A stretch of DNA of 41,078 bases. Origin: Candidatus Obscuribacter sp. (GTDB taxonomy: Bacteria; Cyanobacteriota; Vampirovibrionia; Obscuribacterales; Obscuribacteraceae). Position numbers and translations under genes: made by a program. Positions 13,084 through 19,542 of the stretch are shown here, piece after piece; positions within the stretch are counted from its first letter, which is position 1, and each line of letters begins with the position of its first letter. The notes under the pieces were generated by a model. It saw only the letters and a program-made list of their open reading frames with translations, was not told where the DNA came from and searched no databases. The stretch covers positions 1 to 41,078 of the forward strand of contig JADJQZ010000007.1 in NCBI GenBank assembly GCA_016712465.1. The letters are read 5' to 3'.

Positions 13084-13332
13084 ATGGAACTTGGGGCATA
13101 TTTGGATCAAAACGGAAACGCATACGTTGCGGAAGCCACAAATGTAGAATACCTTGAGTTTGATCTTCCAGAAAATTACACACGCGTTTTAAATGAGTAT
13201 GGCGGCACTATTGTTACGCCAGTAGACATCTGGGTGGCATTTGTAAACCACTCGCCAAAAGGGACTTCGGTGTTTTTTGACAACCCATGTACTTCCGAAT
13301 TTTTTTACGAGTGGGAAGAAGACTTTGAATAA
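13084..13332 (+). CDS. hypothetical acidic protein
   Basis: This 82-residue, acidic, beta-rich protein (AYLDQNGNAYVAEATNVEYL, EFDLPENYTRVLNEYGG, TIVTPVDIWVAFVN) ends with FFYEWEEDFE. Strong acidity and small size are features seen in some DNA-mimic or inhibitor proteins, but there is no direct evidence. Starts 4 bases after the previous gene. Confidence 0.55.
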   Translation: MELGAYLDQNGNAYVAEATNVEYLEFDLPENYTRVLNEYGGTIVTPVDIWVAFVNHSPKGTSVFFDNPCTSEFFYEWEEDFE

Positions 13333-13376
13333 AGTGCAAAAATGCAAAAACACGGTCTAACAAACTGATAAACAGT

Positions 13377-14963
13377 ATGGACACAACAATGCAAAAATTA
13401 CGCTTCGCAGTGCAAAACGCACTCACTTTGCACCGAATGACGTGGGCCGCTTTTTGGGCGCTGCCCATCGGCCTCGGCATCTGCCTTGCAGCCCTCTGCC
13501 TGTCGGTGTTCTCGCCGGATAGCGCCGAACTTGCGCAAAGCGTCATCATGCAGGCCGGGGTTCTTGGCTCCGTGTTCGGCGTGTTCGGCTTAATTGCTGT
13601 TGCCGCCGCTGCCGTGCATCAAACTTGGCGCGGCGCATGGAGCACAGCCCCCGCGCCCGATCATGTTACCGACGCCGGGAAAAAGGCGCTGCCGATGGTC
13701 GTGCATTCGATTGCGCCGGACGTGTTGGTGTGGCGCAAGCAGGACGAAAGCGCTACCGACTTTGCCGACCGCATTGCCAGATCAAAGCAGGTGGCCAATG
13801 ATGCCGTCTGGATCGTGGTCATACCGTACCGCTCGCAAGTCGTTACCGTCGTTCAGGACGGCGGCAAAACCCTGCAATTCAGCCGGGGTAACGAACCTTT
13901 CAAAGAGGACCTGAAAGAGGCCGAACACCTGCCGGACGGCTACGACTGCACTGGCGAATCGCAACACGAATACCACCGCTACCTCGGATGGTTCTGCGCA
14001 CATTGGCGGAAATACTCCGAAGTTGCGAAGGTTGCAGAGCGCGCCGGAATAGGCACCGTTATCAACCTTGCCCGCGTTTCCGCCTGTGTGGTGTTCCTGC
14101 TTTTTTCCGTCGGAATTTCCGCGCAAAGCAAAGCCAGACAAGTTGACGAAGCACTCGGAACCCGCATCCGTGAAATCCCGAAACCCGGCGAACAAGTCGA
14201 GTTTGTTTTCCGCGAAAACGGACGTGAGAAAACGTACATGGGGCGCGGCGATGGACGGAAAGAATACACGGAAATTTTGCAGAGTAGCGGCACAGGCCTT
14301 GCCCGATATTCCGACGCCGGGGGAACGCTGCTGTACGTCCGCAAAGGCGGCGAAGTGGTAGCCAAAGGCGTGGCCGTCGGGGATGTAGCAACCGGCGTTA
14401 AATCCCCATACCAATACCAGCCATCAACCACAGGCGACCCGGTGCGGCCCCGTTCGCTGCCCGGCGCTGAATCTGCGCAACCTGCGCACCAGTTCAACGC
14501 GCCCGACTCTGTTGAAATTGCCGAACGGCTGGAACGGGCAAAGCGCGATATTGAAGAGTGGGGGTATGAAGGCAAAAAAATAGCATCGCCAGTATGGGAC
14601 TTCGTTGTATGGGCGGCAATCTACATTTCAGCCCTTATATGGTTCATGTGGGGGATGTGTTACTACGTTGCCAAAACCGCAGCAAACGAGTCTATTGTTA
14701 GCACATACGGGCGAATCATTGTTGGTGGCTGGATTGTGACGGCTCAACAAAATGCCGCTGGGCTATGCCTGATATTTGCGTGGCTAATTGTTGGATTCGC
14801 TTGCATAGATGCCTACATTGTGATCGTATCAACAGGAGCGCCGTGGCTTGCCGTGGCTTTTGTATGGCCGATAATCCTTTGGATCGGCAGCAAAATTACC
14901 GACAAAATGGTTCCTAACATTCGCGTCGTCGGAAACGGCGGGCGCGATATAATTACCTATTGA
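13377..14963 (+). CDS. large multi-pass membrane protein
   Basis: This 528-residue protein has two N-terminal helices (about 25-48 LPIGLGICLAALCLSVFS, and 60-80 GSVFGVFGLIAVAAAAV). A soluble region (90-220, with DAVWIVVIPYRSQVVTVVQD) follows, then a helix at about 228-246 (ACVVFLLFSVGISAQ) and a second soluble region (255-390, KPGEQVEFVFRENGREK). A cluster of three to four helices (about 402-510) ends the protein. Largest gene of the island and presumably its core. No enzymatic motif is visible. A role in exclusion, secretion or envelope change is only inferred from topology and place. Confidence 0.7.
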   Translation: MDTTMQKLRFAVQNALTLHRMTWAAFWALPIGLGICLAALCLSVFSPDSAELAQSVIMQAGVLGSVFGVFGLIAVAAAAVHQTWRGAWSTAPAPDHVTDAGKKALPMVVHSIAPDVLVWRKQDESATDFADRIARSKQVANDAVWIVVIPYRSQVVTVVQDGGKTLQFSRGNEPFKEDLKEAEHLPDGYDCTGESQHEYHRYLGWFCAHWRKYSEVAKVAERAGIGTVINLARVSACVVFLLFSVGISAQSKARQVDEALGTRIREIPKPGEQVEFVFRENGREKTYMGRGDGRKEYTEILQSSGTGLARYSDAGGTLLYVRKGGEVVAKGVAVGDVATGVKSPYQYQPSTTGDPVRPRSLPGAESAQPAHQFNAPDSVEIAERLERAKRDIEEWGYEGKKIASPVWDFVVWAAIYISALIWFMWGMCYYVAKTAANESIVSTYGRIIVGGWIVTAQQNAAGLCLIFAWLIVGFACIDAYIVIVSTGAPWLAVAFVWPIILWIGSKITDKMVPNIRVVGNGGRDIITY

Positions 14964-14965
14964 TT

Positions 14966-15208
14966 ATGGAAAACACGCCACCTTTCAAGGTTGGAGACAA
15001 GGTAACGACCGACTACTACGACCAACAAAAAAGTTTAATTCGTACTGTCGTGGCCGTCACTAAATATAGCGGCTGCAAATCAGGCTGGGCAGTTTATGCC
15101 GACGGTGGCGAGCCGTGCCAATCCTGCGGACACGTGAAGGGGTCTGCTATAAAAGGTTCTCATGGGCTTGGCGTTGACTCTGGCTGGTTCAAAAAGGTAG
15201 AGCAATGA
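14966..15208 (+). CDS. hypothetical small soluble protein
   Basis: ATG 14966 (MENTPPFKVGDKVTTDYYDQ) is preferred over a TTG six bases upstream. The 80-residue protein looks like a small beta-barrel (SH3-like: FKVGDKVTTDYYD ... IRTVVAVTKYSGCKSGWAVY) with a CQSCGH Cys pair and a C-terminal GWFKKVEQ. It is coupled by ATGA to the GIY-YIG-like gene. Confidence 0.55.
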   Translation: MENTPPFKVGDKVTTDYYDQQKSLIRTVVAVTKYSGCKSGWAVYADGGEPCQSCGHVKGSAIKGSHGLGVDSGWFKKVEQ

Positions 15209-15687
15209 GACTCCCCCGCATATCGCTCCGCTGGTTATACTGCCTCTACTCGTTTGACTATCCGTTGCGCTGCAAGGTTGGTATTTCGAAGAACGTGGAG
15301 CAGCGCCGGGCAACAATCGCCGCCGAACTGTCACGGGCAACTGGCAACAGCGTCAACGTCCGGGTGGCCATGATGGCCCCGTTTTTCTTCGCGGAAACAT
15401 GGGAGCATAAAATTCACCGCTGGCTCAAGTTCTGCCGGACGGAATCAATGCCGCGGCACAGCGGGCAAACTGAATGGTTTTGGACGTGGCATTTAAATTT
15501 TATCGGCGGCGCTGTGGCGGGTTGCGCAATGTGGTGGCAAGGGCAGCCGGTTGAAGCGGCGTACATTGTTTGCTGTGCGCTGCTGCCTGTGCCGGTTGTT
15601 CACGCGGCTATTGTTCTTGCCGTATTTTTAACCGAAATTGCGGCTGTGTTTGGCACAATTTACCTTTTGTCGCTATGGCTGCTCTGA
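15205..15687 (+). CDS. GIY-YIG-like nuclease domain with C-terminal transmembrane helices
   Basis: Residues 10-95 match the T5orf172/MUG113 type of GIY-YIG domain: YCLYS (GIY position, 12-16), KVGIS (YIG position, 24-28), the following VEQRR (Arg 34/35), a metal-ligand Glu in TWEHKIHRW (Glu67), and the terminal GQTEWF. The rest (about 98-160) is hydrophobic: AGCAMWW, AAYIVCCALLPVPVVHAAIVL and FGTIYLLSLWLL, i.e. two or three membrane helices. A membrane-tethered GIY-YIG protein is unusual. It could cut incoming DNA at the envelope; this is inference. The first motif departs from strict GIY, so activity is uncertain. Confidence 0.65.
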   Translation: MRLPRISLRWLYCLYSFDYPLRCKVGISKNVEQRRATIAAELSRATGNSVNVRVAMMAPFFFAETWEHKIHRWLKFCRTESMPRHSGQTEWFWTWHLNFIGGAVAGCAMWWQGQPVEAAYIVCCALLPVPVVHAAIVLAVFLTEIAAVFGTIYLLSLWLL

Positions 15688-15742
15688 TTGTATTTATCAT
15701 TTTGATGTGAGCCTTAGCCCAGATACTAAACACGCAAAAAAG

Positions 15743-15946
15743 ATGACTGATTTTGAAGAAAAGTTTAAGGCATTCAGCATTGCACTACGCATGGTTGGGG
15801 CAAACCTGACACCGTATTACCTCGAGTTGCTTTTCAAGGTAACAACCGCGCTAAATGAAAAGGGCGAAGAATTGAAAGTTAGAGAACTCTGCGCAATTGA
15901 GGCGGAGGTAGAGGCGTCACACAAACCAAAACAAGAGGAGCAATGA
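15743..15946 (+). CDS. hypothetical helical protein
   Basis: ATG 15743-15745 (MTDFEEKFKAFSIALRMVGA) is the natural start; the longer open frame upstream begins inside the preceding gene. The 67-residue protein is helical and amphipathic (YYLELLFKVTTALNEKGEE, then CAIEAEVEASHKPKQEEQ). Coupled by ATGA to the 31-residue membrane microprotein. Confidence 0.6.
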   Translation: MTDFEEKFKAFSIALRMVGANLTPYYLELLFKVTTALNEKGEELKVRELCAIEAEVEASHKPKQEEQ

Positions 15947-16038
15947 CGCCAGAACTAACCGCCTACCTGCTTTTTGCCGCCATTTCCGCCGCGTTCGTGT
16001 GGTGGATGCGGGTGCAGGATCGCTACACAAAATACTGA
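15943..16038 (+). CDS. 31-residue single-pass membrane microprotein
   Basis: ATG 15943-15945 overlaps the previous stop (ATGA). It encodes MTPELTAYLLFAAISAAFVW then WMRVQDRYTKY, ending at TGA 16036-16038. One transmembrane helix followed by a short basic tail is typical of phage envelope-acting microproteins. It is the last intact gene of this operon section. Confidence 0.6.
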   Translation: MTPELTAYLLFAAISAAFVWWMRVQDRYTKY

Positions 16039-16123
16039 CGGTCTACACTGCCTAATCAGTGCAAGGCATACGCAGCATTTACGGCAGTGCTGAGTTATGC
16101 GATCACAATGCCGATTTCACAAA

Positions 16124-16403
16124 ATGAGCGAAACAACTGTTTTTTTGGTAGAAAGTAGCGAGCATAGAAATCGCTAAGGCCATACTTGCGGAAACAGGCC
16201 AAAGCCCTCCACAACTGAAAGAAAAGCAGTATTGGTACAACACCAATGGCGACCTGGTTCAAATTGTAACATTGCCGGACGGTCACCCGGAATTTGGCGT
16301 TGTTCAGGTTGTTGAGTATCGCCGGGCTATAATAGATTTATATGCTCGACGTGATTTTGATCGATTTGTTTACGCCCCTCAAATTCTTAATAAGATCGCA
16401 TAA
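16124..16403 (+). pseudogene. broken small gene (frameshift)
   Basis: ATG 16124 opens MSETTVFLVESS and then stops at 16177. From about 16160 another frame carries clearly protein-like sequence: AKAILAETGQSPPQLKEKQY, WYNTNGDLVQIVTLPDGHPE, FGVVQVVEYRRAIIDLY, ending LNKIA at 16403. The second frame has no start and an upstream TAG at 16149-16151. A +1 shift between 16151 and 16177 (for example in AAA 16152-16154) would restore about 92 residues. Either a decayed gene or an extra base in the assembly. The 85 bases before it (16039-16123) hold no gene. Confidence 0.5.
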
Positions 16404-16405
16404 CT

Positions 16406-16436
16406 GCGGCTTGTACGCCGCTCGCCGTGTAGGCGA
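16406..16436 (+). other. two adjacent hairpins in a leader
   Basis: GCGGC (16406-16410) pairs with GCCGC (16417-16421), then TCGCC (16422-16426) with GGCGA (16432-16436), with loops of 6 and 5 bases. They stand 49 bases before the next gene (16485). They may shield or regulate that gene or be chance; there is no U-run. Confidence 0.35.
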
Positions 16437-16484
16437 AGGTGTACGGGCAAGCAGGGTTATCTGTTAATTTTTAAGAAAAAAAAT

Positions 16485-16691
16485 ATGGAAAACACAGACG
16501 ATAAATACTTAATCATGTGCGCAAACTGCGTTCATCCATCCGGCAAAATGAAGTGGTTCTTACTTCAGGGCGAGGACGAAAATACTGCCGAGTTCGACAG
16601 TTATGAAGACGCAAAATCGTGGTGCGACGAAAACGAAAGTGATTTGCTTGCATACACTATTCTTGCTACCTCAGATTTTAGTTACAGATAA
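16485..16691 (+). CDS. hypothetical small protein
   Basis: This 68-residue protein (MENTDDKYLIMCANCVHPSG, KMKWFLLQGEDENTAEFDSY) has one Cys pair (CANC) and an alternating beta/alpha order ending SDFSYR. The upstream A-rich tract (AAGAAAAAAAATATGG) suits translation starts in Bacteroidota, which do not use Shine-Dalgarno pairing. Family unknown. Convergent with the endolysin gene. Confidence 0.6.
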   Translation: MENTDDKYLIMCANCVHPSGKMKWFLLQGEDENTAEFDSYEDAKSWCDENESDLLAYTILATSDFSYR

Positions 16692-16730
16692 CTATGCTTG
16701 CCCGCAATAGCGCCTAACTACAACAAAGTG

Positions 16731-17111
16731 TCACTCCTCCGCCGCTACGCCCTCCCCATAGCGGGGGTAGTAGTCGAACACAATCGGAATTTCCCGGTTG
16801 TCAATGTGCAGGGCAGAGCGCATAACGCCGACGGACAGACCAAGCGAAGTAGCCGCCTTGATGATCCTCCAGCGCGTCACGCCGTCCGGGCATTGAATAT
16901 CAACGGCACGCCCGTAGAGGTGCATGGATCCAACGGAGCCGCCAATGCGGCGGTTCTTGGACGGGGAGCGGTAAGAGGATGTGATGACAAACGGAACCCC
17001 GGCAAGTTCGCGGCACTTGTCGAGTAGTTGCAAAAATGCTGGATTCATTTTGTGAAAGACGGGCTGCCCGTCCATTGTGAACTCCGAAGCGGAGAAATAT
17101 TTGAGTTCCAT
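16731..17111 (-). CDS. M15-family peptidase endolysin
   Basis: The 126-residue product matches the small phage M15 (VanY/M15_3-type) zinc peptidases that cut peptidoglycan cross-bridges or D-Ala bonds. Zinc and catalytic residues are visible: SMHLYGRAVDI (His64, Asp71) and the C-terminal LHID (His102). The substrate-side ITSSYRSPSKNRRIGG segment is also typical. No signal peptide, so release would need a holin or other membrane lesion; candidates lie at 18275-19106. It lies alone on the minus strand between plus-strand genes, with a 17-base divergent gap at its start. Confidence 0.88.
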   Translation of the reverse strand: MELKYFSASEFTMDGQPVFHKMNPAFLQLLDKCRELAGVPFVITSSYRSPSKNRRIGGSVGSMHLYGRAVDIQCPDGVTRWRIIKAATSLGLSVGVMRSALHIDNREIPIVFDYYPRYGEGVAAEE

Positions 17112-17128
17112 GATTAACTTTTTAAGTT

Positions 17129-17248
17129 ATGACAATCGAAATAAACAAAAAAACGATCTACATTGACAATGACGGCATAGGAGTATCGCCGTGGTTAAAT
17201 TCAAACAAATTTTACACTAAAAAAAGCAACAATTATGGGCGCCGTTGA
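17129..17248 (+). CDS. 39-residue small protein
   Basis: ATG 17129 encodes MTIEINKKTIYIDNDGIGVS and 19 more residues (PWLNSNKFYTKKSNNYGRR). It overlaps the start of the next gene by 14 bases. The composition (charged strands, basic tail) is protein-like and the codons are clean. Function unknown. Confidence 0.5.
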   Translation: MTIEINKKTIYIDNDGIGVSPWLNSNKFYTKKSNNYGRR

Positions 17249-17468
17249 AGAGGAAATCAACAAATATCCCGTATGCCGGTGCGAATGCCACTTTCATCCG
17301 GGGGTTTACAGAACTGATCCTTGTGCTGTTTGCGGGCACACAGACAGCAATGGGCAACTAATTGGCGGCAAAGTTTACGGCTTTTGGATTGGGCATAGGT
17401 TTGAATTAACACCTGAAGAAATTTCCGCCTTATTGAGCCGTAAACAACTATCACGCAAAAAACATTAA
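17235..17468 (+). CDS. Cys/His-rich, probably zinc-binding protein
   Basis: This 77-residue protein has a dense metal-binding pattern, CRCECHFHPGVYR followed by PCAVCGHTD, enough for one or two zincs. It ends with ELTPEEISALLSRKQLSRKK, a basic helix. Small Cys/His proteins like this are frequent in phage accessory regions. Function unknown. Confidence 0.6.
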   Translation: MGAVEEEINKYPVCRCECHFHPGVYRTDPCAVCGHTDSNGQLIGGKVYGFWIGHRFELTPEEISALLSRKQLSRKKH

Positions 17469-17476
17469 AACGCACC

Positions 17477-17844
17477 ATGTCAGCACACAATCACGACGAA
17501 TAAATTATCAAGCAGTTTGAACGAAAACCTAAAGCTGTACTTGTTGAAGTTCCGCTCGGCAAATCCCTGCAGAAAAAGCCCGCGACGCCAAGGACGAAGC
17601 GCTATGGAAGGCTATAAACAGCGTTGACGTTTCCGGCATGACCGCCGAAGAATCAAAAGAAGCGCTTGACCAAGCGTTTAGGAACCTATGGATGACTGGA
17701 GCGAAAAACATTCTTAGCATCAAAAAATTTCATATTTTTGTCACACTTTTACCAAGGACATTTTTTTCTAAAAATTTAAGGCCATGTAACGCGCAAAGAA
17801 GTTTTCATTTGGTTTTTGGGGTTTTGGCCGTCGCTTGCAATTAA
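17477..17844 (+). pseudogene. decayed gene with in-frame stop and frameshift
   Basis: ATG 17477 opens MSAHNHDE and meets TAA (17501-17503). The same frame then continues with protein-like sequence (IIKQFERKPKAVLVEVPLGK). After a five-A run (17573-17577) the -1 frame carries KARDAKDEALWKAINSVDVS and MTAEESKEALDQAFRNLWMT. The open frame ends at 17844, inside the terminator hairpin. Two lesions within 100 bases suggest true decay more than a single sequencing slip. No family recognised. Confidence 0.5.
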
Positions 17845-17856
17845 GCGGCGGCTTTT
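17827..17856 (+). terminator. intrinsic terminator of the plus-strand island
   Basis: GCCGTCGCTT (17827-17836) pairs with AAGCGGCGGC (17843-17852) over a 6-base loop, with one G-T pair, followed by TTTT. It ends rightward transcription of the island. Confidence 0.75.
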
Positions 17857-17913
17857 CCAAAAACATGAAAGATATTACCAATCATCCCCGATCTGGAAGG
17901 GGAACCGACGACC

Positions 17914-17949
17914 GCCCGGCTTTCGCAAGATCGCCGGGCTTTTTATTTT
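17914..17949 (+). terminator. second intrinsic terminator
   Basis: GCCCGGC (17914-17920) pairs with GCCGGGC (17933-17939) over a 12-base loop, then TTTTTATTTT. It is in tandem with the terminator at 17827 and directly faces the end of the minus-strand lipoprotein gene. Together they insulate the late minus-strand genes from the island. Confidence 0.75.
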
Positions 17950-18214
17950 CGCATCAAATTGAACGTGTCCGACTCGATCACGCGCATATTGTCCGGCCCC
18001 TGAAAGGAAACTATCCAAAGCCTTTCGGGCTGCCCCCAAAAGCCGCACGCGGTCGTTTTCCTGCTTCCAAATCCATTGCTCGCCGGGTCGGTCTGACTGC
18101 CAGAAACGGCTATCGTCGCCAAAGTAGTACACAATATCCGGCTGCGTGCGTAGCCACTCCCCGGTAAAGCCCGGCTGTTCTTCCTGTGCGCACCCACACA
18201 GAAAGAGCAAAAAA
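17943..18214 (-). pseudogene. lipoprotein gene split by a frameshift
   Basis: One minus frame carries a lipobox, LLFLCGCAQEEQ, followed by FTGEWLRTQPDIVYYFGDDS and GEQWIWKQENDRVRL. The sensible C-terminus (QPERLWIVSFQGPDNMRVIE, SDTFNLMRK, stop at 17943) is in the +1 frame. The frames meet at CTTTTGGGGGC (18028-18037), so one extra base there would explain it. The N-terminus is unclear: the hydrophobic part overlaps the terminator at 18209-18238, and only GTG or TTG starts are available. It resembles short outer-membrane lipoproteins with a strand-rich domain. It could be a lysis or exclusion lipoprotein. Confidence 0.5.
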
Positions 18215-18238
18215 GCCCCGCCCACATTCGGGCAGGGC
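18209..18238 (-). terminator. intrinsic terminator
   Basis: On the minus strand GCCCTGCCCG... folds back on GGGCGGGGC: 9 pairs with one G-T pair and a 6-base loop (18215-18238), followed by TTTTTT (18209-18214). It lies 36 bases after the HU-like membrane protein gene and would end the tail/lysis operon. Confidence 0.8.
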
Positions 18239-18274
18239 ACAACCAAGAGTATTTTCCCGTGAACATTTTTTGCG

Positions 18275-18751
18275 TCAATATGCGGCCATGCCCGTGCGCT
18301 CGGCAATGATCTGCTTGAACGCGGGCGCGGGCCGGAAAACGATCTTGTTTCGCTCCGGTGTTTCCCAAGGTGTACCGTCCGGCAAGGTGCCAGAATCGGC
18401 GGCACGGTGTTCGAGCGTGAACACGCCAAGGTCTTTGATTTCAACCCGGCCAAATTCGGCAATAGCGTCCGGTATGGCGCTGGAAATAATCTTCAGGACA
18501 GACAGCGCATCGCGCTCTGAAATGATATAGCCCTCAGGCCACGGCTCGCCGTTCGGATCGGTGAAAATGGTTTCCCCCTTGATCTTTTCCCGTACTGCGC
18601 CAAACGCGGCAATGAATGTAGCCGCAGCGCCTACACCTGTTGCGGCGTCTGCTTGTGAGAATCCGATAAACGCGCCCCCGAAAAACAGGATTACGTTTAG
18701 CGCAAAGTTGGTGCTTAGCCAAAAAGGCGCTTTTGCTGTTGTGTTACTCAT
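18275..18751 (-). CDS. membrane protein with C-terminal HU/IHF-like domain
   Basis: Residues 10-30 (FWLSTNFALNVILFFGGAF) and 38-53 are hydrophobic, like a two-helix holin. Residues 80-152 resemble the HU/IHF DNA-binding fold: helix ERDALSVLKIISSAIPDAIA, then GRVEIKDLGVFTLEHRAA, an arm GTLPDGTPWETPERNK and IVFRPAPAFKQII. In HU these are the beta-saddle, DNA-clasping arm (with a Pro near the tip) and last helix. The combination suggests a membrane-tethered nucleoid-type protein, or a holin with a DNA-sensing domain. Located in the lysis region and coupled to the preceding gene by an 8-base overlap. The HU likeness is by motif, not alignment. Confidence 0.6.
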   Translation of the reverse strand: MSNTTAKAPFWLSTNFALNVILFFGGAFIGFSQADAATGVGAAATFIAAFGAVREKIKGETIFTDPNGEPWPEGYIISERDALSVLKIISSAIPDAIAEFGRVEIKDLGVFTLEHRAADSGTLPDGTPWETPERNKIVFRPAPAFKQIIAERTGMAAY

Positions 18752-19106
18752 GTGTTATGCTTGTTTTGTTAACAAATTTCTTTTGAACGAGTGCCTCAAG
18801 GCGGGCGATACGCGCCGCGTCTTTCATGCGCTCGGATACACAGGCGGCTATTTCCGCACGTAGCGTTATTTCAAGGCGTCGGTATTCGTTTAGTTGCTCG
18901 GCGTGTTCGCGGCGAAGTTCCCGGACATCCGCTTTAAAGGCCGTCATTTCCTGCACGTGCAGGTCGTGCAGGTACAGGATGCCCCACAATAGCCCGGCTA
19001 TCGCGCCCGCCATAACGGTAAACGCAAGGCCGTTTTTTATCAACTTGGATACACCTTCTCCGAGTGCTTTGTAAAGTATCTGAAACATTTTTTCCTGTTC
19101 TGTCAT
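18744..19106 (-). CDS. single-pass membrane protein with coiled coil
   Basis: ATG 19104-19106 (MTEQEKMFQILYKALGEGVS) is preferred over a GTG at 19121. One transmembrane helix (NGLAFTVMAGAIAGLLWGI) is followed by a long coiled coil (ADVRELRREHAEQLNEYRRL, EITLRAEIAACVSERMKDAA) outside. This plan resembles spanin or holin-accessory proteins of phage lysis cassettes. It sits directly before the HU-like membrane gene. No lipobox is present. Confidence 0.6.
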   Translation of the reverse strand: MTEQEKMFQILYKALGEGVSKLIKNGLAFTVMAGAIAGLLWGILYLHDLHVQEMTAFKADVRELRREHAEQLNEYRRLEITLRAEIAACVSERMKDAARIARLEALVQKKFVNKTSITHE

Positions 19107-19109
19107 GGC

Positions 19110-19139
19110 CGCTTTTTTCACTATTTAAGTGAAAAAGCG
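19110..19139 (-). other. stem-loop before the lysis genes
   Basis: CGC-TTTTTT-CACT (19110-19122) pairs with AGTG-AAAAA-GCG (19128-19139), a 12-pair stem with one bulge and a 5-base loop. It lies between the 129-residue gene and the membrane protein gene, overlapping the possible GTG start. It may be an RNA-processing or weak termination site; the U-run is part of the stem. Confidence 0.35.
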
Positions 19140-19149
19140 TGCCAATTTG

Positions 19150-19539
19150 TTATTGACCTTCCCGCGCCAGAATGCGCTGGAGGGCAGCGGCAATTTTTGC
19201 GGCACGTCCGTTTTCAGGGATTTTTTCAAGCAGCACGTTCAGGATTGCCTCCGCCTTTGCAAGTTCCTGCCGTTCTGTTTTTAGCAGCCTGCGCACCCTG
19301 TCCCGGTAGTTTAGTTGGTTACAAATTTCATCGTACTCATCCGGGATTTGGTCGGCTGTCTTGCCCTGGTACTGCACCAGGTGTTCCGGCCAATCGTCTT
19401 TCGGCAGCGTTTCAAGTAACGCCTCGTAGTTTTCGATGTTAAGATCGTACTGGTAAACTTCGCGTTCCCGGTGTACGATGTTCTCGGCGATTGTGTCCGA
19501 GTTGTCTTGCTCTGTGATTGTATGAAATGTTCTGCGCAT
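19150..19539 (-). CDS. hypothetical coiled-coil protein at the end of the tail module
   Basis: This 129-residue, charged, mostly helical protein (YDLNIENYEALLETLPKDDW, then LNYRDRVRRLLKTERQELAK and AEAILNVLLEKIPENGRAAK) fits a tail-fibre chaperone by position, directly after the propeller protein. No sequence family recognised. Confidence 0.5.
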   Translation of the reverse strand: MRRTFHTITEQDNSDTIAENIVHREREVYQYDLNIENYEALLETLPKDDWPEHLVQYQGKTADQIPDEYDEICNQLNYRDRVRRLLKTERQELAKAEAILNVLLEKIPENGRAAKIAAALQRILAREGQ

Positions 19540-19542
19540 TTT

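Noticed and set aside
16403..16460. tRNA-like fold
   Set aside because: Two short hairpins are present, but no acceptor stem, T-loop sequence or anticodon arrangement could be found.
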